DNA from: an uncultured Lachnospiraceae bacterium
GTDB lineage: Bacteria > Bacillota > Clostridia > Lachnospirales > Lachnospiraceae
Direction of reading: 5' to 3'
Assembly: GCA_947176965.1 (NCBI GenBank)
Contig: CAMWSU010000016.1
Coordinates: 1 to 43,056, forward strand
Length of the DNA stretch: 43,056 nt
A program made the translations under genes and the position numbers. Shown here one piece after another: positions 1 through 7,523 of the stretch (position 1 is its first letter; each line of letters opens with the position of its first letter). The notes under the pieces are model-generated. The model was not told where the DNA came from. It did no database searches and worked only from the letters and a program-made list of their open reading frames with translations.

Positions 1-553
1 ACACAATACGGTTCGTTGCAATCTGACTGATATAATTCCGAATATGAATCCTTTCCTCCGGATCGACTCCCGCCGTCGGCTCGTCCAATATCAAAAGCTC
101 CGGATCGTTTAAGAGCGCCTGTGCCAGCAGCAAGCGCTGCTTCATACCGCCCGAAAAACCGCCGATCCTTTTATTCCGCGCCGATTCCAGATTAAAAATC
201 TGTAAAAGCTCCTGAGACCTGCTCTTTGCTGTTCTTCGATCCAGCCCTTTCAAGTGCGCCATATACATCAAAAAAGCGCCCGCCGTAAAATCCTCATAAT
301 ACCCCTGCTGCTGCGGCATATATCCCAAGATCCTTCTATAATCCTTGTTTCCCCTGAGAATCTCCTGTCCGTTCCAAAAGATCTGCCCTTCCTGCCTTGC
401 AATATTATTCGTGACCAAATTGATGAGCGTACTCTTTCCCGCACCGTTCGGCCCGAGAATCCCATAGACTCCGGGGGTAAATGTGAAACTCATATGATTT
501 AAGGCTTTTACGTCGCCAAAACTTTTAGACAGATTTTCTATTTTTAATTCCAT
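1..553 (-). CDS. ABC transporter ATP-binding protein (partial, C-terminus outside window)
   Basis: Nucleotide-binding subunit that would power the permease encoded just upstream. Reading the minus strand from ATG at 553, the protein begins MELKIENLSKSFG and carries Walker A GPNGAGKST (about residues 34-42), a Q-loop region (YMPQQQG), the ABC signature FSGGMKQR and Walker B LLILDEPTAGVDP. About 184 residues are present; the C-terminus runs off the left edge. The start overlaps the permease stop by 29 nt, and AAAGGGA lies upstream, so the two are probably translationally coupled. The short, single-domain build fits ABC-2 type exporters of peptides, drugs or lantibiotics. The substrate is unknown. 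The downstream part of the operon, if any, is not visible. Confidence 0.93.
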   Translation of the reverse strand, partial: MELKIENLSKSFGDVKALNHMSFTFTPGVYGILGPNGAGKSTLINLVTNNIARQEGQIFWNGQEILRGNKDYRRILGYMPQQQGYYEDFTAGAFLMYMAHLKGLDRRTAKSRSQELLQIFNLESARNKRIGGFSGGMKQRLLLAQALLNDPELLILDEPTAGVDPEERIHIRNYISQIATNRIV

Positions 554-2489
554 TTTTCAATCCCTTTTTGCATACGACTGTCTCCAACACCTTGCATGCG
601 CCGACACATACCGACGAAAAAATCAGATATTTTACCAGATACCTTACAAAGAAATACTGCCAGATCGTACAATGAATACGGATATCGGACAATGCCAGAA
701 TACTCTGTACCGGCGCGCTGATTCCCTTGATCCCATACACAGCCGCAACAGAAATGATCTCAAACAAAAGCACCGCGAAATAGACCGCAAACGTTATGAA
801 CATCGCAACGCGGATCTTGGAACGATATAGAAATTTTTCCCGATGACTGCTATTGATCATACAGACCATGCCGCTTCCGTTTTCACCGAGGTACATCCCG
901 ATGCAGTTCCACAATATTACAAGCAGCAGTCCCAGATTCAGCATCGCATCATCGCTTTGCAATAAATGCTCATAACTATGTAAATTCACATACCAAACGG
1001 CAATGCCGGATTCCTGCGAGATGTTTTTCAAGCTTTCCGTCTGCTCCTGAATCTGTTTTAAAAACAGACGCTCCTCCTCATAGGAGCCGTACCATAAAGA
1101 AAGCACGATTCTTGTATCCGCATCGGCCGCTTCCGCATACTGCTGCGCAAATATAACATCCACCTGGTCAAGCTTATCTGCCAGCTGCACGATCTCTCTG
1201 TCGGAATCCTCCCCCGGTTCCCCAAGATAATGCTCCATGAACGCATAGTAAAGCTCCTGTTGCGTAGAGCGTTTGACCTGCGTGAAATCCGCCCGATAAC
1301 AGATCAGCATCGCCAACAGCAATATCGCGATCAGCCCTTTTTGGCTGATCAAAACCTTATAGCACTCCATTCCCGTGAGAGAACGTTTTTCCAAAAAATG
1401 CCCCCGGAAGTTCTCCAGCTTTATCTTAACCGCATCCAGCGCCCGGTGAAGCCGGCTCACTTTGGAGCTGCACGGGTACCGCCGGCAGCAAATCAATATC
1501 CCGACTCCGGCTCCAAGCAGATATGCTGCCGCTAATGCCGCCACAATCGCGGCGTTTCGGTTGACCGCATACTCCAAAACATTCAGATTCTGATACTTTG
1601 TAAAATAATCATTCTCCGCAGTCTGATACCATATATTACAATATTTCAGCAGCTTCCAGACATTGTTGCCGTCTATCTTCGCATATAGAAAATACTCGAC
1701 TGCGATAAAGCCGCCGGAAATCCCAACTGCCATTACCATATGATCAAAAATCAACGCAACAGACCATACCAGTACCATGATCGCATACAGTATCACCGTC
1801 CGATACAGCAGATACAGAACCAGCGCCTGCCACATCGTAATCTTTAACGGAAAGTCCGCAAAACAGACAAGCGTCTGCACCGGACAAGATAAAAGCGTCA
1901 GCGGATTCTCACGAAACAGCAGCAGCCCTTCCACGAAAATGCCCGCCTGAAACAAAAAGGTAACGGCAAGCGCCCAAATAAAAAGTGCCCCTAACTTTTC
2001 AAACGCCAGCCGCAGTCTTCCGTATTCCGTCGGAAACGTAATGCTTCGGACTCTTTTTTTTCTGATCTCACTGAATTCCAACGCGATCGCCAGCCCGCAC
2101 AAGCATGCGCACAGCCCCCCAAACCGAAATGCAAAGAACTCCGTTACCGTCCGTCCTTTTACATAGGTTAGTTCCACATCCAGCAACGGCTCAAACGCTT
2201 CCTTCGTCAATGCAACATTTCTTTTTGAAAAGCTGTTCTCCTGCGCAAAAATACTGATCCCGTCCATGGCATCAGCCTGCTCCATGATCGCCTGGATTTT
2301 CGCCCGATAGGTATCCATATGCTGCAGTTCCTGCTCTTTCAGGTAAGCATCATAAGTCTGACCGTATCGCTCTATCCACTTACGGTCGTTTTTCTCACAA
2401 TCTTGCCAAAAGACAATCATCTGCATGAAAAACAGCACGACAATGAGCGCTAAAAGTCTTCTATTTACAAGAATTTTCTTCCATTCCAT
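525..2489 (-). CDS. ABC-2 type transporter permease
   Basis: Large (654 residues) integral membrane protein, the membrane partner of the ATPase that overlaps its 3' end. It has an N-terminal membrane anchor (about residues 10-28), an extracytoplasmic-looking segment (about 30-115), a cluster of hydrophobic helices (about 115-340), a soluble loop, then a second half with an anchor near 385 and helices near 515-640. This two-half build (anchor, large outer loop, helix bundle, repeated) matches clostridial ABC-2 permeases of unknown substrate. The gene starts 39 nt after the stop of the first lipoprotein gene with only a weak ribosome site (GGATGCG), and a small palindrome (ATTGTT-TTG-AACAAT) sits in the gap. 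It is probably cotranscribed with the lipoprotein cassette, which suggests a joint role in export or self-protection; that is inference. Confidence 0.8.
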   Translation of the reverse strand: MEWKKILVNRRLLALIVVLFFMQMIVFWQDCEKNDRKWIERYGQTYDAYLKEQELQHMDTYRAKIQAIMEQADAMDGISIFAQENSFSKRNVALTKEAFEPLLDVELTYVKGRTVTEFFAFRFGGLCACLCGLAIALEFSEIRKKRVRSITFPTEYGRLRLAFEKLGALFIWALAVTFLFQAGIFVEGLLLFRENPLTLLSCPVQTLVCFADFPLKITMWQALVLYLLYRTVILYAIMVLVWSVALIFDHMVMAVGISGGFIAVEYFLYAKIDGNNVWKLLKYCNIWYQTAENDYFTKYQNLNVLEYAVNRNAAIVAALAAAYLLGAGVGILICCRRYPCSSKVSRLHRALDAVKIKLENFRGHFLEKRSLTGMECYKVLISQKGLIAILLLAMLICYRADFTQVKRSTQQELYYAFMEHYLGEPGEDSDREIVQLADKLDQVDVIFAQQYAEAADADTRIVLSLWYGSYEEERLFLKQIQEQTESLKNISQESGIAVWYVNLHSYEHLLQSDDAMLNLGLLLVILWNCIGMYLGENGSGMVCMINSSHREKFLYRSKIRVAMFITFAVYFAVLLFEIISVAAVYGIKGISAPVQSILALSDIRIHCTIWQYFFVRYLVKYLIFSSVCVGACKVLETVVCKKGLKNGIKNRKSV

Positions 2490-2528
2490 ACACGCATCCG
2501 ATTATTGTTTTGAACAATCCCCCTACAA

Positions 2529-3695
2529 TCAGTTCTCCCTTAATTCCTCCCACTGCAGTTCCTCAACAGGGCGGTTCAAATCTAAAAAGAGCAGGCTTCG
2601 TCCTTTATCGTCCATACCTTCCCCAAACAGCATATCCGCGTTTCCGCCAAAGAACTGCAGTAGTTTTTTCTCACTTGAGACGTTTAAAATTTCAATCCCT
2701 TCATAATCAAAAGCCGTCAGGTCACCGTCTCCCATTTGATCATACAGGATAATACTTTCCTTCGTAAGTATAATATTGGGAACCGTCATCGGTCGATCTG
2801 CCAAAATTTCTGTCGTCCCTTCCTGTATGGAATAGCGACAGAGCCCTTCCTCACTCCCATAATACACAAAACCGTTTTGCACGGAGTAGGGACCGAATAA
2901 ACCTTCTTTTATCTGATTGCATCGATTACCGGGCGCATCATATCGATATAGCCCTCCTGCCGCATGTTCAAAATTTTCATCATTAAGACTATACGCCTGA
3001 AAAAACACAAAACCTTCATATTGTTTTATCCGATACACCATTGATTCCGATGCATCACTGTCCCCCTCAAAAAGAACCTCAGCCGTTCCGCCGCCTACCG
3101 GTATCCGCTCCAGCTTCATCATTTCCTGCTTCACGTCCACCATATACACATACCCGTCATGAATCAATATCTCCGGCGATTTCCAATGACCTGTAGCCAT
3201 ATAGTCCGTTCGATAAAGCTTTGCGTTGATTTCCCATTCAGAACCGTCTTCCTTGATGCAAAACAGAGCTGCATAATTATCTGAACTGAGTCCTACCGCA
3301 TAAAGATTCCCATCATAGTATTGAAGATAATGTTTATCGACTCCATTTTGCCCCGAATGCATCTCCGGAAAATAAGCATTGCAATCTTTCCCATCATGCA
3401 TGCAATCCGGCTTATTGCACAGCGGGACGACCCTGCCGGATTCCTTGTCCATAAACATCAGTCGGGGATCAATGTGGTCATCACACCTACACTCCCAAAA
3501 ATAATACCCGTTTTCTGATTCCGCTATATCCTGATACTCAAAATCAGACCCGATTTCGTGGGACTCCATCGCAATGGCCGTATCCTTCTCTTCTGTTTTT
3601 CCGCATGCTGACAGCAGGAATGCTCCTGCCGCCAGCACACAGAGAAGTTTTATGCCGCTTGTAAAATGAATTTTTTTCTCTTCCTTTTCCCTCAT
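2529..3695 (-). CDS. Lipoprotein with Cys/His motif, cassette copy 1
   Basis: Surface lipoprotein of 388 residues. The signal peptide ends in lipobox LLSAC (lipid-bearing Cys31). The mature part reads as a series of short beta-rich repeats (recurrent GYVY, DGSEW and GGTAEV-like segments), suggesting a beta-propeller. A conserved C-x4-C-x-H-x4-C motif (Cys93, Cys98, His100, Cys105; context PLCNKPDC...CNAYF) is shared with the other two copies and could bind a metal or be disulfide-bonded. The ATG lies 2 nt after the stop of the small secreted protein gene, so translation is probably coupled. In copies 2 and 3 a later ATG aligns with an AAG here, so this copy must use the earlier start. Function unknown; I recognise only a general resemblance to lipoproteins common in gut Clostridia. 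Confidence 0.85.
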   Translation of the reverse strand: MREKEEKKIHFTSGIKLLCVLAAGAFLLSACGKTEEKDTAIAMESHEIGSDFEYQDIAESENGYYFWECRCDDHIDPRLMFMDKESGRVVPLCNKPDCMHDGKDCNAYFPEMHSGQNGVDKHYLQYYDGNLYAVGLSSDNYAALFCIKEDGSEWEINAKLYRTDYMATGHWKSPEILIHDGYVYMVDVKQEMMKLERIPVGGGTAEVLFEGDSDASESMVYRIKQYEGFVFFQAYSLNDENFEHAAGGLYRYDAPGNRCNQIKEGLFGPYSVQNGFVYYGSEEGLCRYSIQEGTTEILADRPMTVPNIILTKESIILYDQMGDGDLTAFDYEGIEILNVSSEKKLLQFFGGNADMLFGEGMDDKGRSLLFLDLNRPVEELQWEELREN

Positions 3696-3697
3696 TG

Positions 3698-4057
3698 TTA
3701 TGCGTATGCCCTTCCTGCCACAGCCATCTCACTGCCATCTACATAACCTACTGCATAGCCACTTACATATTGACACCCATTCGAGTTGGATTTTGAAACA
3801 ACAGCAGTTGTAACATTGCCAAACTGGGTATCGCTGACATCGCCATCTCTTGTAAGTCCAAAGGAATCTTTTTCTATATAGAATACAGTCACTTTAATCT
3901 GATGCCCCGCTTCCATATACACAAATTTTCCATACGCTCTCGTCGCAGTAATGTCCACCTCAATGCTGCTTGACGCCGCATAACATGTACCCACGCTACC
4001 CCCGAATACGCACATAGCCAAAGCAATTCCCAGTACCATTTTCTTGATTTTACTCAT
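3698..4057 (-). CDS. Small secreted protein, cassette copy 1
   Basis: A 119-residue exported protein of unknown function. The signal peptide (MSKIKK, hydrophobic core, cleavage after CYA near residue 27) is followed by a mature domain of about 92 residues, rich in beta-type sequence and ending GYAVGYVDGSEMAVAGRAYA. The start is ATG 4057, preceded by AAGGAGGG at ideal spacing; an in-frame GTG 18 nt upstream contains the ribosome site itself and is not a start. It is about 90% identical to the copy-2 protein. It lies immediately before its lipoprotein partner, an order kept in every copy, so the two products probably act together at the cell surface. The upstream 150 bp lacks the clear promoter found before copies 2 and 3 and shows only a weak TTGATG/TAATGA pair. 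Confidence 0.83.
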   Translation of the reverse strand: MSKIKKMVLGIALAMCVFGGSVGTCYAASSSIEVDITATRAYGKFVYMEAGHQIKVTVFYIEKDSFGLTRDGDVSDTQFGNVTTAVVSKSNSNGCQYVSGYAVGYVDGSEMAVAGRAYA

Positions 4058-4207
4058 AGTTACCCTCCTTTTCACAAATTCATTTACAAGTGACTCATTA
4101 AAACCACAACATCAAAACATCAACTGTCTCTACACTCGTCGAGTACTATTTTTGAAGTTCACTATAGTTTTCTACTCGAATCCGCTTTTCTATCCATCAT
4201 TCTACAA

Positions 4208-5386
4208 TCAGTTGTCCCTTAATTTCTCCCACTGCAGCTCAGTAACAGGGCGATTCAGGTTCAAAAAGCACAAAGCGGTGTAGTCATTCCAGCATTCTCC
4301 AAACAGCATATCCGAGTCTCCGCCAAAATACCACGCCAGACCTAATGTGTTGGGAACGGTGGCGATCTCCTTCCCTTCGTAGTCATAAAGCGTCAGTGCT
4401 GCGCCGTCCTCCCACTGATCACAAAGAATAATATACTCTCTTGTAATTGTGATATTGGGTACATTCATCGGCTGATTCACCAAAATTTCCGTGGTCTGAT
4501 CTTGAATAGAATAGCGGCAGAGACCTTCTGAACTGCTATGATACACAAAACCGTCGTATACAGAATAAGGTCCAACAAAAGCCTTTACCAAATTGCACTG
4601 TCCGGTTGCCGAATCACAACTATACAATGCGCCCACGACATTCTCCGGAATGTCATCCGGATAACTTATTACTTGAAAGAACAGGGTTCCGCCATTGCTT
4701 TTGATTTGATAGATATTAACTGCAGACGCATCACTGTCCCCTTCAAATACGGTCTCCGGCATCCCGCCGTCAATCGGCATCCGCTCCAGCTTCTTGATTT
4801 TTTGGTACCAGTCCACAAAATATGCATACCCGCCCTCAATCAATACCTCTGGCGATTCCCAACGGTGCGTAGCGGCATAATCCGTCCGGTAAAGCTTTGC
4901 ACTGATCTCCCATTCGGCGGAACCGTCCGCCTTAATGCGAAAAAGAGAGACATAAGCATCCTCGCTGAGCCCGACTGCATAAAGGTTCCCCTCGTAATAT
5001 TGAAGATATTTCTTATGAATGCCACCTCCAACGTCATGATGCTCCCTAAAATAGGCATTGCACTCTTTTCCTTCATGCACACAATCCGGTCTGTTACACA
5101 GAGGTACCACCCGTCCGGATTCTTTATCCATAAACATCAACCGGGGATGAAGATGATCCGGACTGATGCGCTCCCAAAAATAATATCCGTTTTCTGATTT
5201 CGCCACGAACTGATATTCAAAATCCGCACCAATCTCATCGGATTCCATCGGTGCGGCTGCACCATCCGCATCCTTCTCTTCTGTTTTCCCGCAAGCTGGC
5301 AGTAGGAGTAATCCTGCTGCCAGCACACAGAGAAGTTTTATGCTGCTTGTAAATTGAATTTCTTTTTTCATCCTAACTTTCCCCAT
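4208..5386 (-). CDS. Lipoprotein with Cys/His motif, cassette copy 2
   Basis: Paralogue (392 residues) of the lipoproteins on either side. Lipobox LLPAC follows a typical signal sequence, and the C-x4-C-x-H-x4-C motif is kept (PLCNRPDCVHEGKECNAYF). The C-terminal tail NRPVTELQWEKLRDN is nearly the same in all three. The first ATG (5386) is 2 nt past the stop of the small-protein gene and has no ribosome site; a second in-frame ATG at 5371 follows GGGGAAAGTTAGG and aligns with the start of copy 3, so 5371 may be the real start (387 residues). Function unknown; location is the outer face of the membrane. Confidence 0.85.
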   Translation of the reverse strand: MGKVRMKKEIQFTSSIKLLCVLAAGLLLLPACGKTEEKDADGAAAPMESDEIGADFEYQFVAKSENGYYFWERISPDHLHPRLMFMDKESGRVVPLCNRPDCVHEGKECNAYFREHHDVGGGIHKKYLQYYEGNLYAVGLSEDAYVSLFRIKADGSAEWEISAKLYRTDYAATHRWESPEVLIEGGYAYFVDWYQKIKKLERMPIDGGMPETVFEGDSDASAVNIYQIKSNGGTLFFQVISYPDDIPENVVGALYSCDSATGQCNLVKAFVGPYSVYDGFVYHSSSEGLCRYSIQDQTTEILVNQPMNVPNITITREYIILCDQWEDGAALTLYDYEGKEIATVPNTLGLAWYFGGDSDMLFGECWNDYTALCFLNLNRPVTELQWEKLRDN

Positions 5387-5388
5387 TA

Positions 5389-5748
5389 TTATGCATATGC
5401 CGGTCCCGATACAGCCCTCTCACTGCCATCTACATAACCTACCGCATAGCCGCCTAAATATTGACACCCATTCGAGTTGGATCTTGAAACAACAGCGGTT
5501 GTAACATTGCCAAACTGGGTATCGCTGACATCGCCATCTCTTATAAGCCCAAAGGAATCTTTTTCTGTATAGAACACAGTCACTTTAATCTGATGCCCCG
5601 CCTCCTCATACACAAATTTTCCATATGCTCTCGTCGCAGTAATGTCCACCTCAATGCTGTTTGATGCCGCATAGCATGTACCCACGCTGCTTCCGAATAC
5701 GTACATTGCCAAAGCAATTCCCAGCACCATTTTTTTGATCTTACTCAT
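5389..5748 (-). CDS. Small secreted protein, cassette copy 2
   Basis: A 119-residue exported protein, differing from copy 1 at about 12 positions, several of them charged or bulky exchanges in the mature region. Signal peptide MSKIKKMVLGIALAM with cleavage after CYA near residue 27. ATG 5748 has an AAGGAGGG ribosome site; the in-frame GTG upstream is part of that site. A strong sigma-A promoter (TTGACA, 18 nt, TATTCT) lies 53-82 bp upstream. No known domain recognised. Pairing with the next lipoprotein gene, with a 2-nt gap, argues for one bicistronic message. Confidence 0.84.
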   Translation of the reverse strand: MSKIKKMVLGIALAMYVFGSSVGTCYAASNSIEVDITATRAYGKFVYEEAGHQIKVTVFYTEKDSFGLIRDGDVSDTQFGNVTTAVVSRSNSNGCQYLGGYAVGYVDGSERAVSGPAYA

Positions 5749-5800
5749 AGTTACCCTCCTTTTCACAAATTCATTTACAAATGACTCTAACTACATTCTA

Positions 5801-5830
5801 AGAATAACACTTATTTCCTATATTTGTCAA
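5801..5830 (-). promoter_or_regulatory. Sigma-A promoter of cassette copy 2
   Basis: On the minus strand TTGACA (5830-5825), an 18-nt spacer and TATTCT (5806-5801). The same boxes, spacing and flanks recur before the copy-3 remnant at 7329-7300, which supports them by conservation. Copy 1 has lost this sequence. Confidence 0.7.
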
Positions 5831-5882
5831 TAACTATGATTGAAGTATACTACGCTCTTTCAGAATCCCCTTTGCGATTCTT

Positions 5883-5940
5883 CCCCTGCTACCTCTCTCT
5901 GCTTCTTTCCCCTGCGGCACGCGATACCTGCCGCAATGCA
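5883..5940 (-). repeat. Duplicated fragment of the anti-sigma gene 3' end
   Basis: These 58 bases match positions 7544-7601, inside the C-terminal coding part of the anti-sigma factor gene, at 57 of 58 positions. Here they lie between cassette copies 2 and 3 and encode nothing complete. The copy marks the edge of a tandem duplication that carried the neighbouring gene end along. Confidence 0.9.
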
Positions 5941-5979
5941 TGCTGTCTAACTGAATTTTACTTCATTCTTCGCATACAT

Positions 5980-7146
5980 TCAGTTCTCCCTTAATTCCTC
6001 CCACCGCAGTTCCGCAATGGGACGTCTCAGATTCAGAAAGCACAAGCTTAATCCTATATCATCCACGCACTCCCCAAATAACATCTCTGAGTCCCCTCCA
6101 AAATACCAGTGCAATCCCACGTTGTTAGGAATGGTGGCAATCTCATTCCCCTCATAATCATAAACAATCAGCGCACTGTCCGCTATCTGATCGCAGAGAA
6201 TAATGTAATCTTTCGTAAGGGTAATATTGGGAATGTCCATCGGCCGGTCCGTCAAAATTTTCGTAGTTTGATTCCGGATCGAATAGCAGCAGAGCCCTTC
6301 CGCAGCCGCATAATACACAAATCCGTCTTGCACGGAATAAGAACCCAAAAGCCCTTCCTTGACCAAACTGCACTGCCCGGATACTGCATTATAACAATAT
6401 AATCCGTCCGCAGTATTTTCCAAAATATCATCCACACCGGAAGCTACTTGAAAAAATACAAGCCCGTCAATGTTCTTCATCCGGAATACATCAACATATA
6501 GCGCTGCACTGTCTCCCTCAAACACAACCTCTGACATTTCACCTGTGATCGACATCCGCTCCAGCCTCATTCTTTTTTGTTTGGAATCTACAAAATACAC
6601 ATATCCATCCGCAATCAGGATTTCGGGCGAACGCCAATGCCCAGTGGAAGAATAATCTGTTCTAAAAAGCTTTGTACTAATCTCCCATTCGGCGGAACCA
6701 TCCGCCTTAATGCGGAAAAGAGCGACATAATCATCCGAACTAAGCCCGGCTGCATAAAGACTCCCTTCATCGTATTGAAGATAATCTCTATCGACCCCAC
6801 TCTTTCCAAACTCAAAGAGCGGAAAATAGGCATTACATTCTCTTCCTTCATGCGTACAATCCGGTCTATTACACAAAGGTATCACCCGTCCGGTTTCTTT
6901 GTCCATAAACATCAGGCGCGGGCAAAATTGATCCGGACTCAGGCGTTCCCAAAAATAATACCCGTTTTCCGATTGTGTTACCTTCCGATACTCAAAATCA
7001 GAAGCTATCATACCCGATTCTGTCCCCATAGCAGCCTTCTCTGCGTACTTCTGCCCGTTTTTACCACACGCTGGCAGCAGGAATAATCCTGCCATCAGCG
7101 CACAGAGAAATCTTACGCCAGTTAAAACACGAATCTCTTTTCCCAT
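5980..7146 (-). CDS. Lipoprotein with Cys/His motif, cassette copy 3
   Basis: Third paralogue, 388 residues. Signal sequence with lipobox LLPAC; motif PLCNRPDCTHEGRECNAYF conserved; tail RRPIAELRWEELREN as in the others. The start ATG 7146 follows GTGGGGACATTAGC, a weak ribosome site at the position equivalent to the second ATG of copy 2. Upstream, the small secreted protein partner is reduced to its last 26 codons, so this copy is probably expressed alone from the conserved promoter at 7329-7300. Ligand unknown. Confidence 0.85.
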   Translation of the reverse strand: MGKEIRVLTGVRFLCALMAGLFLLPACGKNGQKYAEKAAMGTESGMIASDFEYRKVTQSENGYYFWERLSPDQFCPRLMFMDKETGRVIPLCNRPDCTHEGRECNAYFPLFEFGKSGVDRDYLQYDEGSLYAAGLSSDDYVALFRIKADGSAEWEISTKLFRTDYSSTGHWRSPEILIADGYVYFVDSKQKRMRLERMSITGEMSEVVFEGDSAALYVDVFRMKNIDGLVFFQVASGVDDILENTADGLYCYNAVSGQCSLVKEGLLGSYSVQDGFVYYAAAEGLCCYSIRNQTTKILTDRPMDIPNITLTKDYIILCDQIADSALIVYDYEGNEIATIPNNVGLHWYFGGDSEMLFGECVDDIGLSLCFLNLRRPIAELRWEELREN

Positions 7147-7162
7147 GCTAATGTCCCCACTG

Positions 7163-7262
7163 TTATGAGTATGCCATTCCTGATACAGCCTCCTCTACGC
7201 CATCCACATAACCAACAGCATACCCCAATGTATATCGATATCCATCCGATCATCCTCCTTTT
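7163..7262 (-). pseudogene. Remnant of small secreted protein, cassette copy 3
   Basis: The leader and ribosome-site region of copies 1 and 2 (CACAAATTCATTTAC and CCTCCTTTT on the plus strand) is kept, but most of the gene is gone. From 7243 to the stop at 7163 a 26-codon reading frame translates to GYRYTLGYAVGYVDGVEEAV, then SGMAYS, matching the C-terminus of the intact copies. A TGA lies just before it in that frame, and the ATG near the ribosome site is out of frame. About 280 bp coding for the signal peptide and core were deleted. Confidence 0.85.
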
Positions 7263-7299
7263 CACAAATTCATTTACAAATGACTAAAACTACATTCTA

Positions 7300-7329
7300 A
7301 GAATAGCACTCATTTCCTACATTTGTCAA
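7300..7329 (-). promoter_or_regulatory. Sigma-A promoter of cassette copy 3
   Basis: TTGACA (7329-7324), an 18-nt spacer and TATTCT (7305-7300) on the minus strand, the same as before copy 2. It probably drives the third lipoprotein gene through the remnant small-protein gene. Confidence 0.65.
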
Positions 7330-7411
7330 CCGCTATGACAGAAGTATCCTGCATTCTTTTAGACTCCGCTTTGCGATTCTTCCCATGCTGCGGAATTTAC
7401 GATTGCCCCAC

Positions 7412-7452
7412 AAAAAAACAAGTGCAGCCAAGCATATCCGCCTGCTGCACTT
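7412..7452 (-). terminator. Intrinsic terminator of the sigma/anti-sigma operon
   Basis: Minus strand AAGTGCAGC, a 15-nt loop and GCTGCACTT, followed by G and seven T. It lies about 70 bp past the anti-sigma stop, in the right orientation. Confidence 0.85.
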
Positions 7453-7459
7453 ACAATCT

Positions 7460-7489
7460 AAGGGAGCACTGATGAAATCAGCGTTTCCC
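7460..7489. repeat. Short palindromic repeat, family C copy 1
   Basis: Imperfect hairpin GGGAGCACTGAT/ATCAGCGTTTCCC followed by TTCCCTA a few bases on. A second copy at 41910-41940 has the same core (GGAAGCATTGAT/ATCAGCGCTTCC) and a similar TCCCTA tail, so this is an interspersed element. Confidence 0.6.
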
Positions 7490-7523
7490 AAAATTCCCTA
7501 TCAGTTAAAACAAACATACCACC

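Noticed and set aside
3698-4075. GTG start six codons upstream for the small secreted protein
   Set aside because: The GTG codon and those following it contain the AAGGAGGG ribosome site for the ATG at 4057.
4538-5197. 219-codon plus-strand frame
   Set aside because: Antisense to the lipoprotein gene; a comparable frame in copy 3 is broken, so it is not conserved.
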